NCBI RefSeq assembly: GCF_002086695.1
Contig: NZ_MVIH01000002.1
Span: 646,406-710,405 of the forward strand
DNA length: 64,000 nt
DNA from: Mycolicibacterium rhodesiae
Lineage (GTDB): Bacteria; Actinomycetota; Actinomycetes; Mycobacteriales; Mycobacteriaceae
Reading direction: 5' to 3'
The first letter of the stretch is position 1, and every line of letters begins with the position of its first letter. The notes beneath the pieces were generated by a model. That model was given only the letters and a program-made list of their open reading frames with translations, did no database searches and was not told the origin of the DNA. Below, piece after piece: positions 52,217-62,399 of this stretch. Made by a program: the position numbers and the translations under genes.

Positions 52217-53746
52217 ATGACCGCACCGCGCTGCGCGACAGCCGACGAGCCGGTGGTCACCATGCACGCTGTCACGATCGACTTTCCCGGGGTCCGGGCG
52301 CTCGACGGTGTCGACTTCCGCTTGCTGCCGGGTGAAATCCACGCGCTGATGGGAGAGAACGGCGCGGGCAAGTCGACGTTGATCAAAGCGCTCACGGGTG
52401 TTTACGACATCGACGACGGCCAGATCACGGTCGACGGTGTCGAACACCGGTTCACCGGACCCGGGCAGGCTCAAGACGCGGGCATCAGCACCGTGTATCA
52501 GGAAGTCAACCTCTGCACCAATTTGACGGTGGCCGAGAACATTCTGCTTGGCCGTGAACCCCGCCGGTTCGGTCGGATCGACCTTCCTGCGATGAATCGT
52601 CGCGCCCTGCAACTACTTGGCGAGCTGGACATCACCGTAGAACCGAGTTCGACACTCGGCGAGCATCCGATCGCCGTACAACAGTTGGTCGCGATCGTGC
52701 GGGCGATGGCGGTCAAGGCGCGGGTGCTGATCCTCGACGAACCGACCTCGAGCCTGGACGCCGAGGAAGTCGCCGAACTCTTCCGCGTGATGCGCCGGCT
52801 GCGGGATGCCGGGACGGCGATTCTGTTCGTGTCGCACTTCCTCGATCAGGTCTATGAGATCTCTGACCGAATGACGGTGCTCCGCAATGGACGAAGGGTC
52901 GGTGAGTACCCGACGGCGTCGATGGACCGGGTGGCGTTGGTAGGGGCGATGCTCGGCCGCGAACTCGACCTGCTCGATGAGATCGTCGACACGGTCGCCC
53001 ATACCCATCCACGCGCCGAGCCGGTACTGCAGGCGACGGGCATCGGTCGCGAACCGCGGGTGCATCCGGTCGATATCGACGTGTGCGCCGGTGAAGTGGT
53101 GGGGCTCGCCGGACTGTTGGGCTCGGGTCGAACGGAGCTGGCGCGCTTGGTGTTCGGCGCCGATCGCGCGACCAGCGGGCAGGTTGTGATCGACGGCAAG
53201 CCGGCCAGACTTCGGTCGCCCCGGGCGGCCATCGCCAAGAGGCTCGCCTTCACTTCCGAGGATCGCAAGCGCGAAGGCATCGTCGGTGAGCTCAGTGTCC
53301 GAGACAACCTGGTGCTGGCTTTGCAGGCACGGCGCGGATTCGCCCGCCCATTGGCCAGGAAGACCAAGGATGAGCTGGTGTCCCGCTACCTGGAGGCCCT
53401 CGATATCCGGCCGCGGCGTCCAGACACGTTGGTCAAGGACCTCAGCGGTGGCAACCAGCAGAAGGTGCTGTTGGCGAGGTGGCTGATCACGAAGCCGCGG
53501 CTGCTCATCCTGGATGAACCGACCCGAGGCATCGACGTCGGTGCCAAGGCCCAGATTCAGAAGCTGGTCGCCGAGCTGGCCGCCGACGGCATGGGCGTGG
53601 TGTTCATCTCTGCCGAACTCGACGAGGTCGTCCGGATCAGTGACCGGATCATGGTGCTGCGGGACGGGTACTGCATCACCCAGGTCGGCCGGGAATGCAC
53701 TGCCGAAGAGCTGACTGCTCTGATCGCCGGCGGGAGTGAACCATGA
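52217..53746 (+). CDS. Sugar ABC transporter ATPase, two-domain (YtfR-like)
   Basis: A 509-residue tandem ATPase: Walker [17 protein letters not shown] (~51-66), Walker B LILDEPTSSLDAE, degenerate second Walker A (LAGLLGSGRTELARLV) and intact second signature [14 protein letters not shown]. The first-domain signature VQQLVAIVRAM is slightly off consensus, as often in this class. Energises the YtfQ-type importer. Its TGA overlaps the following permease ATG by 4 bases. Confidence 0.92.
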   Translation: MTAPRCATADEPVVTMHAVTIDFPGVRALDGVDFRLLPGEIHALMGENGAGKSTLIKALTGVYDIDDGQITVDGVEHRFTGPGQAQDAGISTVYQEVNLCTNLTVAENILLGREPRRFGRIDLPAMNRRALQLLGELDITVEPSSTLGEHPIAVQQLVAIVRAMAVKARVLILDEPTSSLDAEEVAELFRVMRRLRDAGTAILFVSHFLDQVYEISDRMTVLRNGRRVGEYPTASMDRVALVGAMLGRELDLLDEIVDTVAHTHPRAEPVLQATGIGREPRVHPVDIDVCAGEVVGLAGLLGSGRTELARLVFGADRATSGQVVIDGKPARLRSPRAAIAKRLAFTSEDRKREGIVGELSVRDNLVLALQARRGFARPLARKTKDELVSRYLEALDIRPRRPDTLVKDLSGGNQQKVLLARWLITKPRLLILDEPTRGIDVGAKAQIQKLVAELAADGMGVVFISAELDEVVRISDRIMVLRDGYCITQVGRECTAEELTALIAGGSEP

Positions 53747-54828
53747 TCAAGAAACTGGCTGCCTCGGCGCTGGTGTGGCCAGCCCTGGCGCTGATCGTCC
53801 TTCTGGCCGTCAATGTTGTTCTGACACCGAGCTTCTTGAGTGTGCGGGTGCAGGACGGTCACCTGTTCGGCAGTGTGATCGACATTCTGCGCAACGGCGC
53901 GCCCACGCTGCTGGTGGCTCTCGGGATGACCTTGGTGATCGCCTCGCGCGGCATCGACCTGTCGGTGGGCGCGGTGGTCGCGGTCAGTGGAGCGCTGGCC
54001 TGCGCCTACATCGCGGCCTCACCGGAACCGGCCGCCCTGGGCACGGTGGTCGGCGCGACGGGGATCGCACTCGGCGCCGCTGTCGGTCTCGGGTTGTGGA
54101 ATGGATTGCTCGTCTCGGTTTTCGGTGTGCAGCCCATCATCGCGACACTGGTGCTGATGACGGCCGGCCGCGGAATCGCACTGTTGATCACCGATGGTCA
54201 GATCGTCACGGTCACCAGCGCACCGTTCAAAATCCTTGGCGCAGGCTACGCATCCGGGCTGCCGGTCGCGATCCTGGTGAGCTTGTCGGTGTTCGCGTTG
54301 GTCGGGTTGCTGACCAGGCGGACGGCCCTGGGCATGCTGCTGGAATCGGTCGGCATCAACCCGGAGGCCAGCAGGCTGGCCGGAGTGCGCCACCGCACCA
54401 TCGTGTTCACCGTCTATCTCTTCTGCGCGCTGTGCGCCGGGGTCGCAGGACTGATGATCGCGTCGAACATCTCGGCCGCCGACGCCAATAACGCGGGACT
54501 CTGGATCGAGATGGACGCCATCCTCGCAGTGGTCATCGGCGGCACCTCCCTGTCGGGCGGACGGTTCAGCCTGACGGGAACCATCCTGGGCGCCTTGATC
54601 ATCCAGACTCTGACCACCACGGTGTACACCGCAGGGATCACGCCGGAGTCGACGCTGGTGTTCAAGGCGTTGGTGGTGGTAGCGGTGTGTCTGCTGCAGG
54701 CCCCGAAGTTCCGGCTACTGATGAGGCATCTCTGGCGCCGGCCGACTCGACCAGGCCCCACATCCCCGACCGATACTGTTTCTGCACAGCCGGTGTCGAC
54801 GCGAGCGTCTGCGATGGCGGCCAAATGA
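53743..54828 (+). CDS. Sugar ABC transporter permease (YtfT-like)
   Basis: A 361-residue permease with ~9-10 helices; ASRGIDLSVGAVVAVSGA and SVGINPEASRLAGVRHRTIV are the family loops. Together with the following YjfF-like permease it forms a heterodimeric membrane pair, the arrangement of YtfT/YjfF in E. coli. Four-base overlaps on both sides. A proline/threonine-rich cytosolic tail (RRPTRPGPTSPTDTVS) extends beyond the last helix. Confidence 0.9.
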   Translation: MIKKLAASALVWPALALIVLLAVNVVLTPSFLSVRVQDGHLFGSVIDILRNGAPTLLVALGMTLVIASRGIDLSVGAVVAVSGALACAYIAASPEPAALGTVVGATGIALGAAVGLGLWNGLLVSVFGVQPIIATLVLMTAGRGIALLITDGQIVTVTSAPFKILGAGYASGLPVAILVSLSVFALVGLLTRRTALGMLLESVGINPEASRLAGVRHRTIVFTVYLFCALCAGVAGLMIASNISAADANNAGLWIEMDAILAVVIGGTSLSGGRFSLTGTILGALIIQTLTTTVYTAGITPESTLVFKALVVVAVCLLQAPKFRLLMRHLWRRPTRPGPTSPTDTVSAQPVSTRASAMAAK

Positions 54829-55823
54829 GCACCCAGATCTCGGTTCCCCGGATCGACGCGTCAGCCGTACTGCGCAGGGTCCGCGGCAGGTACTTGTCGC
54901 CGGTTGCCTCGCTGCTGCTGTTCGTGGTGCTGTTCGTCGCGGTCGTCACCCGGTACGACTTCGCCAGCACGTCCCAGGTCTTTCTGAATCTGTTGGTGGA
55001 CAACTCCTATCTGATCGTCCTCGCCGTCGGCATGACCTTCGTGATCCTGACCGGAGGCATCGACTTGAGCGTCGGGGCAGTGGTGGCCCTGTCCACCGTC
55101 ATCGTCGCCACCGCGCTGAGGTCCGGGTGGCCCGCCCCCCTGGCGATGGCGGCTGCGCTGGTGGTGGGCCCGCTGCTGGGGTTGGCGATGGGTCTGATCG
55201 TCGAGTACTTCGAAGTGCAGCCGTTCATCGTCACCCTCGCCGGGATGTTTCTCGCCCGTGGCCTGTGCTACGTGATCAGCGTCAACACACTGCCGATCAA
55301 GGATCCGCTGATGCGTGCGCTCGGGCTGAACTACGTGTACCTCTACGAAGACAAGTTCATTCGCTGGACTGTGGTGATCGCAGTCGTGGTGGTCCTCGTC
55401 GCCGTCTACGTCCTGCATCAGACCCGATTCGGCCGCACGGTGTACGCCGTCGGCGGGAACCGGCAGTCGGCTCAACTGATGGGGTTGCGGGCCGCGCGGG
55501 CGCGCGTGTCGGTGTATGCGATCAGTGGGTTCTGTGCTTCTCTGGCGGGCATTCTCCTTGCCGTGCAAAAGCTTTCGGGCTACAGCCTCAACGGCGTCGG
55601 TCTGGAGCTCGATGCCATCGCGGCCGCGGTGATCGGCGGTGTGCTGCTGTCCGGCGGTGTCGGCTACGTATTGGGGTCGGTGATCGGTGTACTGGTGCTG
55701 GGCACCATCCAGCTGTTCGTCACCACCGCGAATCTCGATTCGTACTGGACTCGGATCATGACGGGTGCCCTGCTGTTGGTGTTCGTCCTCGTGCAGCGAC
55801 TAGTGGTGAGGAGACCGCGATGA
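54825..55823 (+). CDS. Sugar ABC transporter permease (YjfF-like)
   Basis: A 332-residue permease starting at ATG 54825 (MSTQISVPRIDASAV); the longer frame from 54687 is disfavoured because ATG 54825 overlaps the upstream stop by 4 bases (ATGA). LTGGIDLSVGAVVALS, VGGNRQSAQLMGLRAARARV and GLELDAIAAAVIGGVLLSGG are typical permease motifs. It is distinct from the GguB-like permease (about one-third identical by eye), confirming two independent importers. Overlaps lacI by 4 bases. Confidence 0.9.
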   Translation: MSTQISVPRIDASAVLRRVRGRYLSPVASLLLFVVLFVAVVTRYDFASTSQVFLNLLVDNSYLIVLAVGMTFVILTGGIDLSVGAVVALSTVIVATALRSGWPAPLAMAAALVVGPLLGLAMGLIVEYFEVQPFIVTLAGMFLARGLCYVISVNTLPIKDPLMRALGLNYVYLYEDKFIRWTVVIAVVVVLVAVYVLHQTRFGRTVYAVGGNRQSAQLMGLRAARARVSVYAISGFCASLAGILLAVQKLSGYSLNGVGLELDAIAAAVIGGVLLSGGVGYVLGSVIGVLVLGTIQLFVTTANLDSYWTRIMTGALLLVFVLVQRLVVRRPR

Positions 55824-56848
55824 GCAGTCAGCCGATGCAACCGACAACACCTAAGCCGGTGATGGCGGACGTGGCACGGCTTGCCGGGGTCAGCCACCAA
55901 ACCGTGTCCCGGGTGATCAACGGCTCCACCAGCATCCGTCCGGCGACCAAGGCTCGGGTCGAGCAAGCGATCGAGGAACTGGGGTATCGGCCGAACACCG
56001 CGGCCCGCGCTCTGGTGACACGACGCTCCGGCATCATCGGAATCGTCGGCACCAACAGCGGGTTGTACGGTCCGTCGAGCATCCAGCGGTCGGTGCAGGA
56101 AGCCGCCCGAGCCGCCGGCTACTTCTCCAGCCTGGTGCCGCTGGCCGAGGTGACCGTCGAAGGCCTCCGGGGCGCCCTGGATCACCTTGCGCGGCAATCG
56201 GTCGAAGCGATCGTGATGGTTGCCGCGCAGGACGACGCGCTCGCTGTCGCGCATTCTGCCGAAGCCGGGCTTCCGCTGATCGTCGTCGAAGGCGACCTTT
56301 CTGGGCGTGGGCTCAGCGTCGGCGTCGACCAGATCGACGGTGCCTGCCAGGCCACCCGACACCTGATCGAGCTCGGACACCGCGCAATCGACCATGTATC
56401 GGGACCGCTGACCTGGACTGAAGCCAAGGGCCGTCGCACCGGTTACGAGCAGGCAATGCACGCCGCAGGCCTCGAACCCCGGGAATGTTGGGAAGGCGAC
56501 TGGACGCCGGCCCGCGGTTATGAAATCGGTCGCGAGATCGCCCGAAAAGGCAGTGCCACAGCGGTATTCGTCGCCAACGACCAGATGGCGATCGGGGTTC
56601 TGCACGCATTCGCCGAGGCGGGGCTCGCGGTGCCCGGGGACGTCAGCGTGGTGGGTTTCGACGATATCCCAGAAGCCGCCTACCTCAACCCGGCGCTGAC
56701 CACGATCCGGCAGGACTTCCAGGCGATCGGTCAGCGGGCCATCGACCTGGTGACGGCGACGTTGGACGGATCCACCACAAATGTGCCGTTGCTGCCCCCG
56801 GAACTCATTGTCCGCGCCAGCACCGCGGCGACCAAGGAGAACGTGTGA
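55820..56848 (+). CDS. LacI-family repressor of the arabinose/galactose regulon
   Basis: A 342-residue LacI/GalR repressor starting at ATG 55820; a longer open frame runs back to 55127 but is a shadow of the permease. HTH and hinge: VMADVARLAGVSHQTVSRVING (~14-35), then NTAARALVTRRS. The effector domain has the periplasmic-binding fold (VFVANDQMAIGVLHAF, VVGFDDIPEAAYLNPALTTI). It sits inside the operon, so it is autoregulated, and its likely targets are the three TGTGAGCGCTAACA sites. Sugar binding should release it. Confidence 0.9.
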   Translation: MSSQPMQPTTPKPVMADVARLAGVSHQTVSRVINGSTSIRPATKARVEQAIEELGYRPNTAARALVTRRSGIIGIVGTNSGLYGPSSIQRSVQEAARAAGYFSSLVPLAEVTVEGLRGALDHLARQSVEAIVMVAAQDDALAVAHSAEAGLPLIVVEGDLSGRGLSVGVDQIDGACQATRHLIELGHRAIDHVSGPLTWTEAKGRRTGYEQAMHAAGLEPRECWEGDWTPARGYEIGREIARKGSATAVFVANDQMAIGVLHAFAEAGLAVPGDVSVVGFDDIPEAAYLNPALTTIRQDFQAIGQRAIDLVTATLDGSTTNVPLLPPELIVRASTAATKENV

Positions 56849-58513
56849 GCAGCCAGAAGTACACCGTAGGTGTCGATTTCGGGACGCTGTCGGGTCGTGC
56901 GGTCGTGGTGCGCGTCGATGACGGTCATGAAATGGCGAGCGCCGAGCACGCCTACTCCCACGGTGTGATCACCGAGTCATTGCCGGGTGGCGATGTGCGT
57001 CTGCCCCCGCAGTGGGCACTGCAGGTCCCATCCGACTACATCGACGTGCTGCGCACCGCCGTCCCGCAGGCCATCGCGTGGGCGGGCATCGACCCGGCCG
57101 ACGTCATCGGCATCGGCACCGACTTCACCGCCTGCACCATGATCCCGGTACTGCGTGACGGGACGCCGCTGTGCGAGCTGCCGCAGTACGCGGATCGGCC
57201 GCACGGCTACGCCAAACTCTGGCGGCACCATTCGCCACAGCCCCAGGCCGACCGGATCAACGCCGTTGCCGCCCAACGTGGTGAGCCCTGGTTGTCCAGG
57301 TACGGCGGGCTGATCTCCAGCGAATGGGAGTTCGCGAAAGCGCTGGAGATCCTGGAGCAGGACCCGCAGGTCTACGAGGAGATGGACCATTTCGTCGAGG
57401 CCGCCGACTGGATTGTGTGGCAGTTGTCGGGGGAGTATGTCCGCAATGCCTGCAGTGCGGGTTACAAGGGCATTCTGCAGGACGGCGCGTACCCGTCCCG
57501 AGAATTCCTCGCGGCGGTGCACCCCGAGTTCGCCGGGTTTGTCAGCGAGAAGTTGGACCACACGATCGGCCAGCTCGGCGATCGGGCCGGATACCTCACT
57601 GCCCGTGCGGCCGAGTGGACCGGGCTTCGGCAAGGAATCCCCGTCGCGGTCGGCAACGTCGACGCCCACGTGACGGTTGCGGCCGCCGACGCGCTGGAGT
57701 CCGGACAGTTGGTCGCGATCATGGGTACATCGACCTGTCACGTCGTGAATTCCGAAGTGCTGAGCGACGTTCGCGGCATGTGCGGGGTGGTCGACGGCGG
57801 CATTCTGCGAGGCAAGGTGGGGTTATGAGGCTGGGCAATCCGGGGTGGGCGACATCTTCGCCTGGTTCGTCAACAATTGCGTTCCGGAGAGCTACCAGCT
57901 CGCCGCCCGAGATGCAGGCCTGTCCTTGCACGAGCACCTCACTGAACTGGCCGGGCACCAACACGTCGGCGCGCACGGCCTGATCGCCTTGGATTGGCAC
58001 AGCGGGAATCGATCAGTTCTGGTCGACCACGAATTATCCGGCGTAATGGTCGGACAGACGTTGGCGACCACCTGTGTCGACATGTATCGGGCTCTGCTGG
58101 AGGCCACCGCGTTTGGAACGCGAATGATCGTCGAAACCTTTATCGACAACGGGGTACCGATCACCGAATTCGTGGTTGCCGGCGGTCTTCTGAAGAACCG
58201 TCTGCTGATGCAGATTTACGCCGACGTCTTGAACTTGCCGCTGTCCACGGTGCCCTCGACACAGGCCCCGGCACTGGGTTCGGCGATCCATGCCGCCACT
58301 GCAGCAGGTGTTTTCAGCGACGTAGGGGCCGCAGCCAAGCAGATGGGCAACAGAGTTCGCGGCGCCTACACACCGATCCCCTCGAACGTTGCTGCCTACG
58401 ACCAGCTCTATCGCCAGTACGTCGCGGTGCACGACTGGTTCGGTCGTGACAACGACATGATGCGCCGACTCCGCCGGATCGGTGCACCCCAACCAGTGGG
58501 AGCAGCACAATGA
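56845..58513 (+). pseudogene. araB: Ribulokinase, broken by a +1 frameshift
   Basis: Two adjoining frames together encode a ~555-residue AraB-type FGGY kinase. The first (56845-57828) has VGVDFGTLSGRAVVV (phosphate 1 motif) and ATG 56845 overlapping lacI. It ends CGVVDGGILRGKVGL-stop. Dropping one G of the GG at 57816-57817 gives GKWGYEAGQSGVGDIFAWF, the normal AraB continuation, which runs on to 58513 with VVAGGLLKNRLLMQIYADV (the GG..KN motif). As written the C-terminal ATPase lobe is out of frame, so ribulokinase would be inactive. Everything else is intact, so this is either a fresh mutation or an assembly error. Confidence 0.9.
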
Positions 58514-59223
58514 CTATCACCGCGGAAGTCAGCAGGGTCATCGCCGAACTGCGGCAGCAGGCGTGCGATCTACACGCCCAGCTGACCCACTACGAACTGG
58601 TGATCTGGACTGCGGGCAACGTCTCCGCACGCGTGCCCGGCCGAGAGCTGATGGTCATCAAACCCTCAGGCGCCGACTATGATTCGTTGAGCGCGGACGA
58701 CATGGTGGTATGCGACCTGTATGGCAACCTCGTCGACGGCGCGCTGGCCCCGTCGTCGGACACCGCCGCACACGCCTATGTGTATCGCCACATGCCCGAC
58801 GTCGGCGGCGTCGTGCACACCCACTCGACGTACGCCACCGCCTGGGCCGCCCGCGGGGAACCGATACCGTGCGTTCTGACGATGGTTGCGGATGAGTTCG
58901 GCGGCGACATCCCGGTCGGGCCCTTCGCTCTGATCGGGGACGACTCGATCGGTCGCGGAATCGTCGACACGTTACGGGATAGTCGATCGCCGGCCGTCCT
59001 GATGCGTAACCACGGACCGTTCACCATCGGTCGTACCGCACGAGATGCCGTCAAGGCGGCGGTGATGGTCGAAGACGTGGCCCGGACCGTCCATATCAGC
59101 CGCCAGCTCGGCGCGATACCGCCTATCGATCCGGCGGATGTCACTGCACTGTTCGAGCGCTACCAGAACGTGTACGGCCAACCGGGCGGGTACACCGACA
59201 CCATCCAGGAGAACAACCGATGA
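58510..59223 (+). CDS. araD: L-ribulose-5-phosphate 4-epimerase
   Basis: A 237-residue class II aldolase-fold epimerase. [13 protein letters not shown] (~99-111) supplies the zinc histidines, and [15 protein letters not shown] contains the third; [14 protein letters not shown] is the N-terminal substrate loop. Converts L-ribulose-5-phosphate to D-xylulose-5-phosphate, third step of L-arabinose catabolism. The ATG overlaps the end of the araB frame by 4 bases, and its TGA overlaps araA by 4. Confidence 0.93.
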   Translation: MTITAEVSRVIAELRQQACDLHAQLTHYELVIWTAGNVSARVPGRELMVIKPSGADYDSLSADDMVVCDLYGNLVDGALAPSSDTAAHAYVYRHMPDVGGVVHTHSTYATAWAARGEPIPCVLTMVADEFGGDIPVGPFALIGDDSIGRGIVDTLRDSRSPAVLMRNHGPFTIGRTARDAVKAAVMVEDVARTVHISRQLGAIPPIDPADVTALFERYQNVYGQPGGYTDTIQENNR

Positions 59224-60731
59224 TCGCGTCCCGACTTGTCACCAGTCAGGTTTGGCTGATCACCGGCAGTCAGACCATGTATGGGCCCGGTATCCTGGAC
59301 CAAGTTGCCGCCCAGTCTCGTCAGATCGCCGCGCAGCTCGACGACAGCCCGGCGATCCCGGTCGAAGTGCGGTGGATGCCCGTCGTCACCGACTCCGACG
59401 ACATCGCGCGAGTGTTGGCCGAGGCCAACACATCCCCGGAGTGCATCGGTGTCATCGCGTGGATGCATACCTTCTCGCCGGCGAAGATGTGGATCCGCGG
59501 ACTCAAGATGTTGCGCAAGCCGCTGCTGCACCTGCACACGCAATTCGGTGTCGAGCTGCCCTGGCACAGCATCGACATGGACTTCATGAACCTCAATCAG
59601 GCCGCTCACGGTGACCGCGAGTTCGGCTACATCCAGTCGCGACTGTCGGCCTCCCGCAAAACCATTGCCGGTCACGTGAGCGACCCGCGCACCTGTGACC
59701 GGGTGGGTTCGTGGGTGCGCGCGGCAGCAGGGCACGCCGAACTGTCGACGTTGAAGGTGGCGAGATTCGGCGACAACATGCGTGGCGTCGCGGTCACCGA
59801 AGGCGACAAGGTGGAGGCCGAGGCCCATTTCGGGGCGTCGATCGACACCTACGGCGTCAATGATCTGGTCGAGGTGGTCGACGGGATTCGACCGGCGGAC
59901 GTCGACAAGTTGGTTCGCGAATACGAGCACAGCTATGACATCGCGCGGGAACTGCTGCCAGACGGGGATCGGCACACGTCATTGCGCGACGGCGCCCAGA
60001 TCGAACTCGGGCTGCGGAAATTTCTGCAGGACGGTGGATTCCACGCGTTCACGACGAATTTCGAAGATCTCGGTGGCTTACGCCAGCTGCCCGGCCTCGC
60101 CGTGCAACGGTTGATGGCCGACGGCTACGGGTTTGGCGCAGAAGGTGACTGGAAGACCGCCATGTTGCTCCGCGCGGTGAAGGTGATGTCCGAAGGATTG
60201 CCGGGTGGAACGTCGTTCATGGAGGACTACACCTACGATCTGACGCCCGGGCGGGAGTGCATCCTCGGAGCCCACATGCTCGAAGTGTGCCCGAGCATCG
60301 CAGCAGACGTGCCGAAGCTGGAGGTGCACCCGTTGTCGATCGGAGGGCGCGCGGATCCGGTCCGCTTGCGCTTCACCGCCGCACCCGGCGATGGTGTCAT
60401 CATCGGCATCTGCGACATGGGGTCACGATTCAGGTTGGTGGCCAACGCCGTTCGTCTGATCAAGCCGGCCGGCGGACTGCCCAACCTGCCCGTCGCGTGC
60501 GCGGTATGGGAACCGCGTCCGTCCTGGGCCACCTCGGCCGAGGCGTGGTTGATGGCCGGCGCCCCGCATCACACGGTGATGACCACCGCGGTCGGGACAG
60601 AGACGATCGACGATTTCGCCGCGATGACCGACACCGAACTGCTGGTGATCGACGAGGACACCACGGTGCGTGGCTTCCGGCGTGAGCTGAAGTGGAACGA
60701 CGTGTATCACCATGTCGCCGCTGGACTTTGA
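59220..60731 (+). CDS. araA: L-arabinose isomerase
   Basis: A 503-residue enzyme, full length for AraA (~500). [19 protein letters not shown] at the start and [32 protein letters not shown] are hallmark stretches; [14 protein letters not shown] and later H residues supply Mn ligands. Interconverts L-arabinose and L-ribulose, the first step. Completes the araBDA set with araB and araD on one transcript, in the order B-D-A seen in many bacteria. Confidence 0.95.
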   Translation: MIASRLVTSQVWLITGSQTMYGPGILDQVAAQSRQIAAQLDDSPAIPVEVRWMPVVTDSDDIARVLAEANTSPECIGVIAWMHTFSPAKMWIRGLKMLRKPLLHLHTQFGVELPWHSIDMDFMNLNQAAHGDREFGYIQSRLSASRKTIAGHVSDPRTCDRVGSWVRAAAGHAELSTLKVARFGDNMRGVAVTEGDKVEAEAHFGASIDTYGVNDLVEVVDGIRPADVDKLVREYEHSYDIARELLPDGDRHTSLRDGAQIELGLRKFLQDGGFHAFTTNFEDLGGLRQLPGLAVQRLMADGYGFGAEGDWKTAMLLRAVKVMSEGLPGGTSFMEDYTYDLTPGRECILGAHMLEVCPSIAADVPKLEVHPLSIGGRADPVRLRFTAAPGDGVIIGICDMGSRFRLVANAVRLIKPAGGLPNLPVACAVWEPRPSWATSAEAWLMAGAPHHTVMTTAVGTETIDDFAAMTDTELLVIDEDTTVRGFRRELKWNDVYHHVAAGL

Positions 60732-60746
60732 GCAGGTGATCGACTG

Positions 60747-61757
60747 ATGCTCGCAGCCCGCTTGCACGCGGTGGGGGATCTGAGAGTCGCGTCGGAGCAT
60801 GATCCGGGCGTACCGCCGCCGGGATGGTCAGAACTGGCGGTGACGTCTGTCGGGATCTGCGGGTCGGACCTGCACTGGTTCGCAGACGGCGGCATCGGGG
60901 AAAACCGCATCGAGCATCCCGTGGTGCCAGGTCACGAATTTGCGGCGGTGTCGATGACCGGTCCGTACGCCGGCCGCCGGGTTGCCGTCGACCCGGCCAT
61001 CCCATGCGGTACCTGCGAAATGTGTCGATCGGGCCACCACAACCTCTGCCCGACAGTTCAGTTCGCCGGGCATGGGACGGTCGATGGTGCACTGCGCGAG
61101 AGACTCTATTGGCCCGACCACTTACTGCACCCGTTGCCGGACAAATTGAGCGACGACGCGGGAGCTCTCCTCGAGCCACTCGGTGTGGCGATCCATGCGG
61201 TGGGACTCGGACATGTTCGGCTGGGGTCCGAGGTCGCCGTGATCGGCGCCGGACCGGTCGGAATTCTCGCGGTACAGGTGGCCCGACGATCCGGAGCGAG
61301 AAGGGTCTTCGTCGTCGAGCCACTCGAGCATCGGAGATCGGCTGCGGTACGGGCCGGTGCCGACAATGCGTGGGCGCCTGAGCACGCGGTCTCGGAAGTC
61401 CATCAGGCGACGCGCGGGCGCGGTGTGGACGTCGCGATCGAAATGGCGGGCACCGACGACGCGATCACGACCGCGGTGGCCGCCGTCCGTCCGGGCGGCC
61501 GAGTGGCTCTCGGCGGTATTCCGTCGGAGGACCGGTCGTCATTTCCGGCGGCTGCCGCCCGCCGCAAAGGGCTGACGTTCGCGATGGTGCGGAGGATGAA
61601 CGACACCTACCCCCGGGCGATTGCGCTGGCGACAGGCGCGATCGACCTGGATGCTCTCGTCACGCAACGCTATCCGTTGGACGAGGCCGCGAAAGCCTTC
61701 AGAGCGGCCGGCGAGAGGACCGGAGTCAAAGTCGTGGTGGCAGTGTCGCGCAGCTGA
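60747..61757 (+). CDS. Zinc-dependent sugar-alcohol/idonate-type dehydrogenase
   Basis: A 336-residue medium-chain dehydrogenase. Catalytic zinc site: VGICGSDLHWF (Cys) and VPGHEFA (His-Glu) near residue 60; structural zinc Cys cluster PCGTCEMCRSGHHNLC near 88-103. Rossmann AVIGAGPVGILAVQVARRSGA near 170. Closest by motif to L-idonate 5-dehydrogenase and sorbitol dehydrogenase. It lies 15 bp after araA, so it probably works on arabinose, arabinitol or galactitol. Its role in an otherwise complete araBDA pathway is not obvious. Confidence 0.85.
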   Translation: MLAARLHAVGDLRVASEHDPGVPPPGWSELAVTSVGICGSDLHWFADGGIGENRIEHPVVPGHEFAAVSMTGPYAGRRVAVDPAIPCGTCEMCRSGHHNLCPTVQFAGHGTVDGALRERLYWPDHLLHPLPDKLSDDAGALLEPLGVAIHAVGLGHVRLGSEVAVIGAGPVGILAVQVARRSGARRVFVVEPLEHRRSAAVRAGADNAWAPEHAVSEVHQATRGRGVDVAIEMAGTDDAITTAVAAVRPGGRVALGGIPSEDRSSFPAAAARRKGLTFAMVRRMNDTYPRAIALATGAIDLDALVTQRYPLDEAAKAFRAAGERTGVKVVVAVSRS

Positions 61758-61825
61758 GAGTCGGCTGGTAACGCCGCACTGCGGGTTTGCCAGCGGCACG
61801 GTGGTGTGGCAATCATGGACGGATC

Positions 61826-62383
61826 ATGCGGAGGAATCTCGCGTTCGTCGTGCCAGGACTGCTGGGCGTTGCCACGACCATGGCGCTGGGCCTGACTGCC
61901 CCCGCGACGGCCGACAACACCGTCAGCGCCGATCCGCCGGCCGTTGCGGCCGGTGACGGCTCGCTGGCCGACGGGCAGATCCTGACCCCGTTCGATGTGC
62001 AGAACCCCGCCGTCGGCCGCCTTGATCCGCAGCTGCTGACTGCCATCCAGCAGGCCGCCTCCGCGGCGTCGGCCGATGGGATCACGATGACGATCACCTC
62101 AGGGTGGCGCTCGCCGGAATTCCAGCAGCGCTTGTTGGACAGCGCGATCGCCCAGTACGGCAGCTTCGCCGCCGCCCGGCAGTACGTGCAGACCCCGGAA
62201 GCGTCCAAACATGTCATCGGCGAGGCCGTCGACGTGGGCGGTGTGGGTGCCGACCGGTGGTTGATGGCCAACGGCGCACGGTTCGGTCTGTGCCGCATCT
62301 ATGCCAACGAGGTGTGGCATTTCGAGTTGGCCACCGACGGCGCCGGTAACTGCCCGCCGCTTCTGCCCAACGCGGCTGGTTGA
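61826..62383 (+). CDS. Exported D,D-carboxypeptidase/VanY-like M15 peptidase
   Basis: A 186-residue secreted M15B peptidase. Signal peptide 1-30 (RRNLAFVVPGLLGVATTMALG..ATA-DN). Zinc site: SKHVIGEAVDVGG (SxHxxGxAxD) and NEVWHFELA (WHFE). ITSGWRSPEFQQRLLD is the usual peptidoglycan-substrate region. It trims D-Ala from stem peptides or cleaves related D,D bonds outside the membrane. It lies just beyond the sugar operon, on the same strand. Confidence 0.88.
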   Translation: MRRNLAFVVPGLLGVATTMALGLTAPATADNTVSADPPAVAAGDGSLADGQILTPFDVQNPAVGRLDPQLLTAIQQAASAASADGITMTITSGWRSPEFQQRLLDSAIAQYGSFAAARQYVQTPEASKHVIGEAVDVGGVGADRWLMANGARFGLCRIYANEVWHFELATDGAGNCPPLLPNAAG

Positions 62384-62399
62384 GCGTAATTTGATCCGG

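Noticed and set aside
55127..55819. Long in-frame extension upstream of the LacI gene
   Set aside because: It overlaps the YjfF-like permease in another frame; the LacI HTH follows ATG 55820, which overlaps the permease stop by four bases.
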